Shown here in pieces: positions 34,294-43,446 of a stretch of DNA of 64,000 bases (its first letter is position 1; every line of letters starts with the position of its first letter). The notes beneath the pieces are model-generated. The model searched no databases, was not told the DNA's origin, and was given only the letters and a program-made list of their open reading frames with translations. This stretch comes from Nitrospinae bacterium AH_259_B05_G02_I21 (GTDB taxonomy: Bacteria; JADFOP01), in the NCBI GenBank assembly GCA_027717595.1, contig JALLOF010000004.1, positions 1 through 64,000 on the forward strand. The letters run 5' to 3'. The position numbers and the translations under genes were made by a program.

Positions 34294-34698
34294 TGTAAGC
34301 CTCCTGTCAATCCGTTGGGTGTCTCTCTTCTTTCATTTCATTCAAGAAGAAGAACACCCAAGGATGGTCAGACAGACGAGGCCTCATGGCATAAACGATG
34401 AGGGGGCAAGAGGTAGGCTGCGATGAAATAGTAACTTTTCCGCTGGCTGGTCGGAGTTAATATTGAACTATGACCCGAAGACGGGGGTGAGGAGCACGGA
34501 GAGCTGACAGACATCATCGGCATTATTGTCATGGGTGACTCAACATATGTGGCCTAGCCTGCCAGCTCGTGGGCATCATAGCGTATCAAGGGACCAAGAT
34601 CAAACAGCTTAACTCTTCGTGGGCTGACCAGAGTTAATATTTCCTGGGTAAATTGCCCCTGGCGGTTCAGTGGCCTCATTACATCACAAGCTCATTAC
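34294..34698. other. Gene-free interval with two repeat copies
   Basis: 405 bases contain the repeat start cgatgaaatagtaactttt (34,421 onward) with a partial core at 34,456, and a second core at 34,633-34,659 (GTTAATATTTCCTGGGTAAA then TTGCCCC). The same repeats occur outside the island, so this family has moved into it or was captured with it. Confidence 0.5.
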
Positions 34699-35376
34699 CT
34701 ACAGTTGGGTTCTTCGTGCTTCGTCGCGATACTGGCACCAGGTGCATGACGGGTTCCCACCTGGAGGGTCAGAACTTTCCAGCAGCTCTACCACGTCATC
34801 TAGAAACTGGTGGAATGCCTCGTCATCCCGTGGGCACTCAATCCAGGTAACATCTCCAAGGTACGCCACCCGTCCATCTGTATCCCTGTTCATGTCGGAC
34901 GGCTCCACGCAGAGCAGGCCGAGGATGCTGATAGGAGATAAGGAAAACTTACCTCGGGCGGCTTGCTCTAGGGCCAGCGCATAGGCATGAAGCTGCCGAC
35001 CGTAGAGCGAAACGTGCTCGCGCCTTGTCTGGGTAGTCTTGAAGTCGATGACACCATAGCTGCCGTCGTCGAACTCTATAATGGTGTCGGTCTTCCCTCG
35101 GATAAAGCAGGTGGATTCTCTACCGGGCAATGCTATGGGCTCAGACTCGACCCATTTTTCACCATGCCTAACAACGCCTGGCGGCAAATCGGGGGAGATT
35201 TCTTCAGAGCGTTTGCCCTCAAAGAAGTCCTTCATCAGGCCATCGATTATGGTGAATATCTTTGGGAACGGGCCTCGCGGCCTTTGATAGTCTCGGGCTA
35301 TTTTGAGATAGAAGCAGCGGCTACACTCTTCGTATAGGAATGCGAAATCAGACGGGCTTAGCTTCCAGTTGTTCAT
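34699..35376 (-). CDS. Cas4/RecB-like PD-(D/E)XK nuclease
   Basis: The 225-residue protein has the nuclease core GKTDTIIEFDDGSYGVIDFK (Asp in the first strand, then DxK) followed by the QLHAYALALE helix that marks RecB/Cas4-type enzymes. Two cysteines near the N-terminus (EECSRCFYL, residues 18 and 21) and two near the C-terminus (SCTWCQY) could hold a 4Fe-4S cluster as in Cas4 and AddB. No CRISPR genes are nearby. It is transcribed away from the type IIG gene, so it may be an independent defence or DNA-processing factor. Confidence 0.8.
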   Translation of the reverse strand: MNNWKLSPSDFAFLYEECSRCFYLKIARDYQRPRGPFPKIFTIIDGLMKDFFEGKRSEEISPDLPPGVVRHGEKWVESEPIALPGRESTCFIRGKTDTIIEFDDGSYGVIDFKTTQTRREHVSLYGRQLHAYALALEQAARGKFSLSPISILGLLCVEPSDMNRDTDGRVAYLGDVTWIECPRDDEAFHQFLDDVVELLESSDPPGGNPSCTWCQYRDEARRTQL

Positions 35377-35542
35377 ATGACCTTACCTAGAAAAAGCCGG
35401 AGCTATAGGTTTCAGGAGGCATTGCATTGTACGGTAAGAATTTCGCAAAAACAATTCGGGAACAGGTTAGAAGTGTCTTCTTGTGCAAACCCCCTTAAGG
35501 TATGGTATATTGTTGTTTACACATCTTTTATGATGGTTTCCC

Positions 35543-38500
35543 ATGAGTACTTCCAGGCCGAAGAGTTCGAAACCTTCCAAGCGGCAGAGTCGTGACCCCA
35601 AAAACCCTCTCTCGGGTGAATCCATTCTGTTGGCACTTAAAAGCCTTTTGAAACAATACTACGACAAAAAGCCTAGGTTCGACTATCCACATGAAGGCGG
35701 AGAGCGCCCATACCGCTATTGGTTAGCTTCCGGGTTTATAGAAAAGGTGATGGGCTGGCCTAATGATAAGGTTATCTCTGGGGAAGTTTTCGATATCCGT
35801 CTATTAGATGAATACGAACGGCTCGTTGTTTACATAGAGACCAAGCCACCTGGTCATATTTTGACTAAGGAAGATATAGGAGACTTCGAGGAGAGAATAA
35901 AGGATTATGGGACACTAAATGCAGCATACATTACTAACGGTACATATTGGGGGCGGGCTGATGTACTGGCTCCACGAGGGGATGTAAAGATTGTGGACCG
36001 AATAAGCCTTGACCTAGACCAAGACCCTTGCACTCCGGAGGAGGTTGAACATTTCTTCTCCCCTATTTGGTATGACCCGCACTTGTCGGCTCCAGCTCCT
36101 CGGGGTAGAAACCTCGTCGCAAAGGACAAACCTCACGTTCTTCTTGATTTGGCTTCTGTATTAGATGACATTGTCGGTCGACTGGCATCCTTTTACCAAT
36201 CATTCTTCGAACACTTTCGCACGGGACGCATAGGGAATCCCCTAAGGGACACCGTCCTATCCATTTTCGAACTCTGGTGCAAGAAGGCCTTGGTGCTACC
36301 TCCACCCGAGTGCCTCGAATGTCTTATGCCGGAAATCACCAAAGGGCCCAAGTCACCACAGGAGATGGAGAGACATATCCTAGACTTAGGTTTCCCCTCA
36401 GCCGTCTCAGCTCCCGTAGCTGATGCGCTGGCGGCACTCACTCAAACTCAACAAAGAGTCAAAGAAAAAAACATCCGTGAAATAATTTGGCCTCTCTACT
36501 CAGATACCGTCGAGAAGCTCTGCGCTCAAACGGCCCACGTAATGTTGGCCCGTGCTCTCCTGTATCGAATTGGTGAGGATTATGGAACGTTCGGTAGGAC
36601 CCTCTCAAGCCCAGAACTGGAGGACGTTTTAACCGCCCAAGCTCTCGTACCAGCGGGAGAACATTTGCCAGCTTTTGACCTCATGGAACGGGTGCGCCAA
36701 CACATGAAGACGTTTTTACCCACCGTCTACGAATATGGGGAATTTGACTGGTGGTGGGTTGATAATACCAAGCGTCCAGCCGGTACTAAACAGGCTCGTC
36801 TCCTTGACTTGGAACGTCAGCACAACACTCATCTAGCCTTGATGCTCCGCCAACTTGATGGGTTCTTTTTCGGCGAGGTGGACGTAGATGTTTGGCGAAA
36901 CGTTTACCAAAACTATCTTCCTACAGAAGACCGGCAGAAGCTTGGCGGTTTTTTCACACCTGATGAACTTATTGACCTCGTCCTTGACCTATTGGGTTAT
37001 GTTCCTGACTCAATGGAACTTTGCCAAAAGACCTTCATAGACCCCGCATGCGGAAGTGGGGCTTTCGTTGCTAATGCTATTTCTAGGCTTCTGACTCACT
37101 TGGAGTGTGAATTGCCTTGTCATTCGCACCTCCATCGAAAGCGTCAACCTTCCTGGAAAAAAGCCGAAGCCATAATATCAATTGTCACTCGAAACCTTCA
37201 TGCCGTAGATATCCATCCCTTTGCTGCTTTTCTTACTACACTCAATGTGGTGTTTCTTCTTCTGCCTTACTATCTGAGGGTTCGCTCAAAAAATCCTCAT
37301 TACGCGCTGAATATACATGTATATGCTGTGGATTCGCTTTTAGAGCCTGAAGGGGAAGTTGAACTTAAGCTTTTTGAGAAAGCAAACTCACGCATAAGAC
37401 TCTCTCAAGAGTCGATTAAGCGCTATAAGGAAATTTTAAAGAAGCATTTTGACTTTTACTTTGGTAACCCACCTTGGGGAGGGAAACTCAAAGGTCGTCT
37501 TTCCCCAGTTTACGATAAGGAGCAACGCCGCCGCTTAGAACTTGAATACCCGGCTGCAGCCCTCGGCAAGTATGACATTTACGGTTTGTTCATCGAACGT
37601 GCTTTGAAAGTTCTGAATACTGGAGGTCGACTTGGGCTTGTCACGCAAGGTTCTTTTGTCGATAAAAGTTGGGCACGAGGAGTTCGTAAATTGTTGGCTG
37701 AAAAGACTTGTATCGATTACCTAGTTGACCTCAATCCTTTTGGGCAGACCTTCTTCAAAGCCATGAACATTCCTTGTATAGTTATTTCTGAAAACACACC
37801 ATCAGACGACGCCAACGCTATTGCTCTTCTCTCCTCACCGCCTAAAGACTTCAGGGAACTCTCAGAGCAAGAACGTAAACACCTAGTGGTAACAACTGTT
37901 CGCAAAGCTCTTGAACACGTTGAGCGCGGAGACCCACTAGCAGAAGTTGGTTTCGCCCGTGCCTGTAATATGTCTAGGGCCAGCCTAAGGAAAACAGCCC
38001 GAGAACGTTGGAACCTCTCACCTCCGAAAGAAGCTATTGAGGTGAGTTCAGAGATGTTCAACATTACTGACCTATTGGAACCGAGGCAAGGTGTAACCCC
38101 TGGAGTATTCCTAGACATATTTTTACTAACTGAAGCTGATGTGCTAAATTTAAAACTCGAGGAAGAGTTAATTCATAAGGCGATAAAAACTAAAGAAGCT
38201 GCTCGGTGGTCATTTGAGTGGAAAGGACGTTATCTACTCTATCCTTATCTTTTTATCGGTGGTGAAACTAAACCTAAACCAGCATTTTCAATAAAATACC
38301 GTGGCATGAATATTGACGCACTGAATTTTTATTTTTCACTAGATAAGAGGGAAAAGCAAATTCTAAGAGGAGCAAGCTTAGATTACAAAACGGTGCAAGC
38401 TCTTCTAAATCATCGGTTGGGATTGGGGCTAGTAAAATATCCAAACGCAGCTAATTACTTACTTCGGCATTACGAACGATTAGGGGAAAGGGTTTTCGAA

Positions 38501-39022
38501 CAGAGGGAAATTCGGGAACATAATAAAGAGTGGTATGAGTATTGGCGGCCGAGAGATGAAGCACTATTCTTAAAAAGTCCGCGAATTGTTTCCCCCACTC
38601 TTTCTAAGAAAGTCCGATTCGCTTTGGACTCTGAGGGTTATCTTTCCGACCACGCCTGCTACTACCTACTGCCAACGAAAAAAACCATTGGGAACAGGAC
38701 ACAGTTCCTCGAAGCACTATCTAAAACTTTGAAACGCGATACGGACGTCTTTGATGTCTTAAAATATTGTCTTGCTTTCCTTAATTCTCCTTTTGCTCAG
38801 TATAGGTTCACTACAGGATACCGTCCACGTCCAGGGGAAGTTTACTCTGTCACTAAACCCTTTTTTAGAGAAATCCCTATTCCGCCACCAAAAAATAAGA
38901 AGCACGTCGAATCAATCCTTAAAAGAGTAAACACTATACTTGTCGAGTCAGATACAAAGAAGCTGCAGGCCGAGGAGAAGAAGCTATTCAAGCTGGTGAT
39001 GAAAATGCTGGGTGTAAAATAA
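35543..39022 (+). CDS. Type IIG restriction-modification enzyme (Eco57I-like)
   Basis: The 1159-residue single-chain enzyme has an N-terminal PD-(D/E)XK nuclease with Asp84 (FDIRL) and Glu99-Thr-Lys101 (YIETKPP). A helical linker follows (about 200-440). The gamma-class N6-adenine methyltransferase has GGFFTPDELIDLVLDLLG (468-485), SAM-binding DPACGSGAF (500-508) and the catalytic NPPW (642-645). The C-terminal half (about 830-1120) should be the target-recognition domain. Such enzymes methylate their site and cut unmodified DNA nearby. Codon use is AT-rich, unlike the host core. Confidence 0.9.
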   Translation: MSTSRPKSSKPSKRQSRDPKNPLSGESILLALKSLLKQYYDKKPRFDYPHEGGERPYRYWLASGFIEKVMGWPNDKVISGEVFDIRLLDEYERLVVYIETKPPGHILTKEDIGDFEERIKDYGTLNAAYITNGTYWGRADVLAPRGDVKIVDRISLDLDQDPCTPEEVEHFFSPIWYDPHLSAPAPRGRNLVAKDKPHVLLDLASVLDDIVGRLASFYQSFFEHFRTGRIGNPLRDTVLSIFELWCKKALVLPPPECLECLMPEITKGPKSPQEMERHILDLGFPSAVSAPVADALAALTQTQQRVKEKNIREIIWPLYSDTVEKLCAQTAHVMLARALLYRIGEDYGTFGRTLSSPELEDVLTAQALVPAGEHLPAFDLMERVRQHMKTFLPTVYEYGEFDWWWVDNTKRPAGTKQARLLDLERQHNTHLALMLRQLDGFFFGEVDVDVWRNVYQNYLPTEDRQKLGGFFTPDELIDLVLDLLGYVPDSMELCQKTFIDPACGSGAFVANAISRLLTHLECELPCHSHLHRKRQPSWKKAEAIISIVTRNLHAVDIHPFAAFLTTLNVVFLLLPYYLRVRSKNPHYALNIHVYAVDSLLEPEGEVELKLFEKANSRIRLSQESIKRYKEILKKHFDFYFGNPPWGGKLKGRLSPVYDKEQRRRLELEYPAAALGKYDIYGLFIERALKVLNTGGRLGLVTQGSFVDKSWARGVRKLLAEKTCIDYLVDLNPFGQTFFKAMNIPCIVISENTPSDDANAIALLSSPPKDFRELSEQERKHLVVTTVRKALEHVERGDPLAEVGFARACNMSRASLRKTARERWNLSPPKEAIEVSSEMFNITDLLEPRQGVTPGVFLDIFLLTEADVLNLKLEEELIHKAIKTKEAARWSFEWKGRYLLYPYLFIGGETKPKPAFSIKYRGMNIDALNFYFSLDKREKQILRGASLDYKTVQALLNHRLGLGLVKYPNAANYLLRHYERLGERVFEQREIREHNKEWYEYWRPRDEALFLKSPRIVSPTLSKKVRFALDSEGYLSDHACYYLLPTKKTIGNRTQFLEALSKTLKRDTDVFDVLKYCLAFLNSPFAQYRFTTGYRPRPGEVYSVTKPFFREIPIPPPKNKKHVESILKRVNTILVESDTKKLQAEEKKLFKLVMKMLGVK

Positions 39023-39119
39023 AATGTTAAAACTCCAGTTTGAAAAGGTCGAGGATTAAATAATAGGACCATAGGGCCCTCCTGCACTTTCCTAACGAAG
39101 GCAACTCTGGAGCTATAGA

Positions 39120-40565
39120 ATGAAGCATGAAGACCTTTCCTCATTGCTAGAAAAAGGCGATGAAGCCCTTCATGCGGAAGACTACGAGGAAGCGGTAGAG
39201 ATATTCGAGAAGGTAATACAACTTCAGCCCGACAATGCTGGGGCATTTTATAGTTTGGGTCAAGCTTATATGGGGGCTTATGACCATTGGGAGGCGGAAG
39301 CGGCAATCCGAGAAGCGATAAGAATCTACAATAAATTGATACGTTTGGAACCCAACGACGCCGAGGCACATTACGGGCTAGGACAGGCTTACTTGGAGTG
39401 TTACGCCTACTCAGACGAGACAAAAATGCCCGAGTATGCTGTAGAGTCGTTCAAAGAGGCAATACGAATAGAGCCCCATTTTGTCGAAGCCCACATGGGT
39501 TTGGGGAAGGGTTATAGATGCATCGGCCGTTACGAGGATGCGGAGGATGCGTATAAGAAGGCGATACGTATCGAACCAGATAATGCCGCTATTCAATTTG
39601 GCTTAGGATTGACTTATGAAAATTGTCGTGAACGGATTGACGATGCTGTGGCAGCATATAAAGAGGCGATACGACTTGAGCCGGATGACACTCTTTTATA
39701 CGGTCGTCTGGCGTTTACCTACTACCAGCTCGGGCGTTACGATGAAGTGATAAATGTATACAAGGAGTTAATATGCCTGAACCCCGACCAGGCTCATCAC
39801 TACCGTGGCCTGGGAGACGCTTACTGGAAACTCGGTAGCTATGAGAATTCACTAACAGCATATGAAGAAGCGATTCGCTTACAACCTGATAATTCCAACT
39901 CATATTCTTCTTTGGGAAGAATTTACTTGCAGCTTGGCCGTCGCGAAGATGCGGAGACTGCTTTTCAAAAAGGGGCGAGTCTAAAGTCGGATAAGTACTT
40001 AGAATATTCCGCCCTAGGGGATGCATACCTTGGCCTTGGCTATCATGATAAGGCGCTCACATCTTACCTGGAAGCGGTACGCTTGAAGCCTGAACATTCC
40101 TTTGCTCACTTCCAGTTGGGACGGGCGTATGAGACGGTTAGCCGCACCGAGGAAGCGATAGCTGCATATGAAGAGGCGGTAAGACTTAAGCCTCTTGACT
40201 ATACTATTGCATACGATTATTTGGGGGCGGCTTACTTTAAGGCTGGTCGTTACGAGGAATCAATAGCTACATACCAGGATTCAATAGCCCTTCGTAAGAG
40301 GAATGCCGATGCGTGCTTGGGCCTGGGAAAGGCCTACAGCAAGCATGGTCAAAAAGTGAAAGCTATACTGGCATTTAAAGAATCGAAACGCCTGAAGCCC
40401 AAGAACACTGAGGCACGATACAACTTGGGACTGGCTTTCTTAGAAATCGGCAACCATGAAGGCGCAATGGAGGAGTATAAGACCCTGGAAAGGCTGGATA
40501 CAGATAAGGCCGAAGAGCTACTTGCCTTGATTAAAAATGCCGGCGGTGAGGTACATCATGATTAA
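39120..40565 (+). CDS. TPR-array protein of the Mrr module
   Basis: The 481-residue protein consists almost wholly of about twelve tetratricopeptide repeats (units such as AHYGLGQAYLECYAY, AHMGLGKGYRCIGRYEDAED and YDYLGAAYFKAGRYEESI). There is no signal peptide or membrane helix, so it is a cytoplasmic scaffold or sensor. GGAG lies seven bases before the ATG. Its last codons overlap the start of the Mrr-type nuclease gene by eight bases, which indicates coupled translation and a likely physical partnership. Confidence 0.85.
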   Translation: MKHEDLSSLLEKGDEALHAEDYEEAVEIFEKVIQLQPDNAGAFYSLGQAYMGAYDHWEAEAAIREAIRIYNKLIRLEPNDAEAHYGLGQAYLECYAYSDETKMPEYAVESFKEAIRIEPHFVEAHMGLGKGYRCIGRYEDAEDAYKKAIRIEPDNAAIQFGLGLTYENCRERIDDAVAAYKEAIRLEPDDTLLYGRLAFTYYQLGRYDEVINVYKELICLNPDQAHHYRGLGDAYWKLGSYENSLTAYEEAIRLQPDNSNSYSSLGRIYLQLGRREDAETAFQKGASLKSDKYLEYSALGDAYLGLGYHDKALTSYLEAVRLKPEHSFAHFQLGRAYETVSRTEEAIAAYEEAVRLKPLDYTIAYDYLGAAYFKAGRYEESIATYQDSIALRKRNADACLGLGKAYSKHGQKVKAILAFKESKRLKPKNTEARYNLGLAFLEIGNHEGAMEEYKTLERLDTDKAEELLALIKNAGGEVHHD

Positions 40566-41553
40566 TGATAAAACCGTTTGGGTTGTAAGGGCTGGTAATA
40601 ACAACGAAATTGCTCAGGAGGTGGAGGAACAGTCCGCAGTCGCTCTCGGCTGGGCGGATGTTTCTAATCTTTCCAGCACCTCCTCAAGGGATGACGTTAA
40701 ATCTAAAGTGCGTGAGGCGTATCCTCATCTTTCAGAGAAAAAGGTAATTCCCTCCGCCGGTCAAATATTCCGGTTTGTTCACGAGATGAAGGAGGGAGAC
40801 TACGTTCTAACCCCAATCAGAGCGACGCGGGAAGTTCTTATTGGCCAAATCACCGGTCCTTACGAATACAATCCAAGCACTATCTCGGCGAATTATCCTC
40901 ACGCAAGGAAGGTTAAGTGGCAAAAGAAGGTCTCCCGCGACGACTTCACCTCCAGCGCCCGTAATGCTCTTGGGAGCTCTCTTACCGTCTTTACGGTCAC
41001 TCCATATAGACAGGAAATCAGGAGCCTATTGGAGGGAGAGCCCAGGGGAACTGAAGAACCCGAAGTTGAAGAGGTCGATATCTACGCTGATGTGAAGGAA
41101 AAATCGGACGAACTAATTTCAGACGCTATCAGTAAGCTTGACCCCTATGAATTCCAGGACCTAGTAGCAGGGGTGCTTCGAGCGATGGGACTACGGACGA
41201 AGGTGAGTCCTCCCGGCCCCGACCATGGGATAGACATCGTCGCGCACCCTGACCACTTTGGCTTCGAAGAACCGCGAATCAAAGTGCAGGTCAAACATCG
41301 CCAGGCAACAGTAGGTGGTGGGGACATGCGGAACTTCATAACGACAGTGCGGGAAGGGGAAAAAGGACTCTTTGTCTCCACGGGAGGTTATACAAAAGAG
41401 GCAGAAACTGAAGCTCGAATTGCTAATCCTCCTGTGACCTGCTTGGACCGAGACCAGTTTGTCGACTTGCTTTTGGAGCATTACGAGAATATGGAGCCTG
41501 AGCTGCGAGCAATGATTCCTCTGAAGAAGGTTTATATCCCAGTCAACCCGTAA
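40558..41553 (+). CDS. Mrr-type restriction endonuclease with N-terminal PUA/EVE-like domain
   Basis: The 331-residue protein has an N-terminal domain opening VWVVRAGNNNEIAQEVEEQS and including GDYVLTPIRATREVLIGQI, a type seen on many Mrr-like proteins and possibly a modified-base reader. The C-terminal Mrr nuclease (about 190-320) has LDPYEFQDLVAGVL, the DHGIDIVAHP aspartate and the IKVQVKHRQ (QxK) catalytic strand. Mrr enzymes cut modified DNA. The ATG at 40,558 lies inside the TPR gene end, so the two genes form one module. Confidence 0.85.
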   Translation: MINDKTVWVVRAGNNNEIAQEVEEQSAVALGWADVSNLSSTSSRDDVKSKVREAYPHLSEKKVIPSAGQIFRFVHEMKEGDYVLTPIRATREVLIGQITGPYEYNPSTISANYPHARKVKWQKKVSRDDFTSSARNALGSSLTVFTVTPYRQEIRSLLEGEPRGTEEPEVEEVDIYADVKEKSDELISDAISKLDPYEFQDLVAGVLRAMGLRTKVSPPGPDHGIDIVAHPDHFGFEEPRIKVQVKHRQATVGGGDMRNFITTVREGEKGLFVSTGGYTKEAETEARIANPPVTCLDRDQFVDLLLEHYENMEPELRAMIPLKKVYIPVNP

Positions 41554-41606
41554 GCGGGTGAGGGCGCTTCAAGGAAATCGGGCTACATTTCTTCATTATT
41601 ATCTTG

Positions 41607-41768
41607 CTATGCATCAGGACACTCCATCGCATGCCGGATGGTGTAGCGTAAGACCTCGGCCACCGTTAGACCTTGAGCGGCAGCAATACGCTCAATCTTC
41701 TCCCTGTCCTCCTTAGGGAGCCGGAAAGTGATGGTGGCGTCGTGCCGCTCTGTTGCCTCCGGGTTCAT
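41607..41768 (-). CDS. Ribbon-helix-helix protein, antitoxin-like
   Basis: The 53-residue product (MNPEATERHDATITFRLPKE, then DREKIERIAAAQGLTVAEVL) is a clear RHH_1/CopG-type fold: one strand followed by two helices. Such proteins act as antitoxins or repressors. No toxin gene adjoins it. It converges with the Mrr gene and lies upstream-adjacent to nothing obvious, so its target is unknown. It is too short for usual ORF cut-offs. Confidence 0.68.
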   Translation of the reverse strand: MNPEATERHDATITFRLPKEDREKIERIAAAQGLTVAEVLRYTIRHAMECPDA

Positions 41769-41957
41769 CGTCGCCCTCGTATCATGAGTTGTCTTACATT
41801 TTCGTGGAAAAATCGGGCCGAAAACGGCACCAGATGCAGATTACCGGAATAAAATATTGTGGGGCGCTCCGCTCTGCCCGCTTACTTCTTCTATTTGCAC
41901 CATTTACAGCAACCCGCGCCTCAATAATGTTAAGTATTATCAAGTAATTTGGCCGCA

Positions 41958-42269
41958 TTAGAAAAGCCCCATCAGGCGGCCGTAGAGCTCACAAGCTTTT
42001 ACCGATGCCATCCAGTCGTGGGCTTGTAACATGATTGCCTCAAGCTGCCGGGCGTAGGATACGGCATCGAGTCCAAGCAAGTCGCAGGCTAGGGTCAATT
42101 CTTTCTTGACCCGTGGGTCCTTGAGCACCTCGCAAGCGATGCTGGCTGCCGAGGAGGGCTTGCAGTTGTACACCGCCAAGGCCGCAGCCCTGCCGTTGAA
42201 GCCTCGCGCCAAGTACTCCTTGAGGAACAGTCTCCGCTTGGGCGAAAGGGGTTTCTCGTATCGCCTCAT
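41958..42269 (-). CDS. Terminase small subunit-like protein
   Basis: The 103-residue protein starts MRRYEKPLSPKRRLFLKEYL and continues with NGRAAALAVYNCKPSSAASI and LKDPRVKKELTLA. This matches the helix-turn-helix DNA-binding part of phage terminase small subunits (LTPKQxxFxxEYL, AALxAGY, lxxPxVxxxl). The ATG at 42,269 follows GGAGAAGGA; a longer TTG-started frame is less likely. No large subunit is present. A lone TerS near one end is a hallmark of phage satellites that redirect helper packaging. A generic HTH protein is the alternative. Confidence 0.6.
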   Translation of the reverse strand: MRRYEKPLSPKRRLFLKEYLARGFNGRAAALAVYNCKPSSAASIACEVLKDPRVKKELTLACDLLGLDAVSYARQLEAIMLQAHDWMASVKACELYGRLMGLF

Positions 42270-42575
42270 ATTCCTTCTCCAATTCTCAACGGGAATTACT
42301 TCGTAATTCCCTGTCAATTTGCCGGTGTCTTACACGGCATTCCGGTAATCGTGAAAAACAGTGGCCGCGGTGTACGTGCCTGCTATTCATCTGGCAATTG
42401 ATTTCCCATCGGGCCGGTGGCCCATTGTGCCCAGTATTGTGCCCGTCCTCACCTAACGACACCAAATTTCACCCAACGTCAGCCAATTGCCTCCAGGCGA
42501 GACAACGTGCTACGCTCTCGCTACAATAGGCTTTTGCAAGGCCTTAGAGGATTCGCTCAACCCAGGATGCTTGGT
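42270..42575. other. Right-end non-coding segment of the island
   Basis: 306 bases contain a 12-base inverted partner (GGAATG-flanked attccggtaatc at 42,339-42,350) of gattaccggaat at 41,840-41,851, and at 42,426-42,446 a short frame reading GTILGTM leftward, similar to integrase C-termini. No gene is visible. Confidence 0.4.
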
Positions 42576-42620
42576 CTTCTAATCCGTAGGTCGGAGGTTC
42601 GAATCCTCCCAGGCGTGCCA
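42576..42620 (+). repeat. Right attachment site (attR), tRNA-Arg 3' half
   Basis: A 45-base copy of the tRNA-Arg(TCT) 3' half, from CTTCTAATCCG to GCGTGCCA. It has no 5' half, so it is not a functional tRNA. Two T-stem bases differ from attL and remain paired with each other. Confidence 0.88.
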
Positions 42621-42829
42621 TTGCTTTCAATACCGCACCGGTCTCCGCCCCTTCCCACTCACATCGGCCGTCGGGGCCAACCTGCGGCCATTTCCTGACC
42701 GTGTTATATGTATAATCCATGGTTTTTTGCGCCAACCCAGGATTTCCCAGGTGAGCTAGTGAAACGACGTTTTGCAAATGGTCCTCCGAGCCACCAGCAT
42801 CGGGTCAGCCAGCGGGCCGCGCCCTGCCC

Positions 42830-42858
42830 TTGCATCCCGGCGGCCCCCAACCTATAAT
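42830..42858 (+). promoter_or_regulatory. Promoter of the tRNA cluster
   Basis: TTGCAT at 42,830-42,835, a 17-base spacer, then a perfect TATAAT at 42,853-42,858, 84 bases before tRNA-His. Confidence 0.6.
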
Positions 42859-42942
42859 AGTTTAGCTGGGAGTCCGAGCCTGCGAATCACTGTACGGCTC
42901 GAGCGTAGAGAGGATCTTTCCCTCACCATGACCTTGTTTGGT

Positions 42943-43018
42943 GGTGGGCGTAGCTCAAGGGTAGAGCACCAGGTTGTGGTCCTGGGGGTTGTGGGTTCGA
43001 ATCCCATCGCTCACCCCA
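42943..43018 (+). tRNA. tRNA-His(GTG)
   Basis: The gene has the extra 5' G (GGTGGGCG) pairing with the discriminator C, anticodon loop TTGTGGT (GTG), T-arm TGTGGGTTCGAATCCCAT and encoded CCA. A nine-base inverted repeat (AGGGCCCCG at 43,033-43,041 and CGGGGCCCT at 43,066-43,074) follows before the next tRNA. Confidence 0.96.
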
Positions 43019-43090
43019 AGAACATTCACCGAAGGGCCCCGCAGAGGGTCTCCCAGGGCCTGCGACGGGGCCCTGGCTCGAACGAACGTC

Positions 43091-43167
<77 letters not shown>

Positions 43168-43203
43168 TTTTATGATGGAGGCCGGTCGCGAGAGTCATCC
43201 GGT

Positions 43204-43279
43204 GGGCGGCTAGCTCAACTGGCAGAGCAACGGACTCTTAATCCGTAGGTTGAAGGTTCGATTCCTTCGCCGCTCACCA
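43204..43279 (+). tRNA. tRNA-Lys(CTT)
   Basis: The 76-base cloverleaf starts GGGCGGCTAGCTCAACTGG. The anticodon loop CTCTTAA gives CTT. CCA is encoded. An 11-base hairpin (AGGGGCGAAGG/CCTTCGCCCCT) follows at about 43,288-43,319. Confidence 0.95.
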
Positions 43280-43323
43280 AACCTTCAGGGGCGAAGGGGC
43301 GCGGGCTCCTTCGCCCCTGCCCT

Positions 43324-43408
43324 GCGAGAGTGGCGGAACTGGTAGACGCGCAGGATTTAGGATCCTGTGGCTTCGGCCGTGGGGGTTCGAATCCCTCCTC
43401 TCGCACCA
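43324..43408 (+). tRNA. tRNA-Leu(TAG)
   Basis: An 85-base class II tRNA with a long variable arm. It starts GCGAGAGTGGCGGAACTGG, has anticodon loop TTTAGGA (TAG) and an encoded CCA. The tig gene starts 39 bases downstream, so the cluster may be co-transcribed with it. Confidence 0.96.
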
Positions 43409-43446
43409 TCCTGTCCCGGCCATCGCCCCTAAGGGAGCAGAAAACC

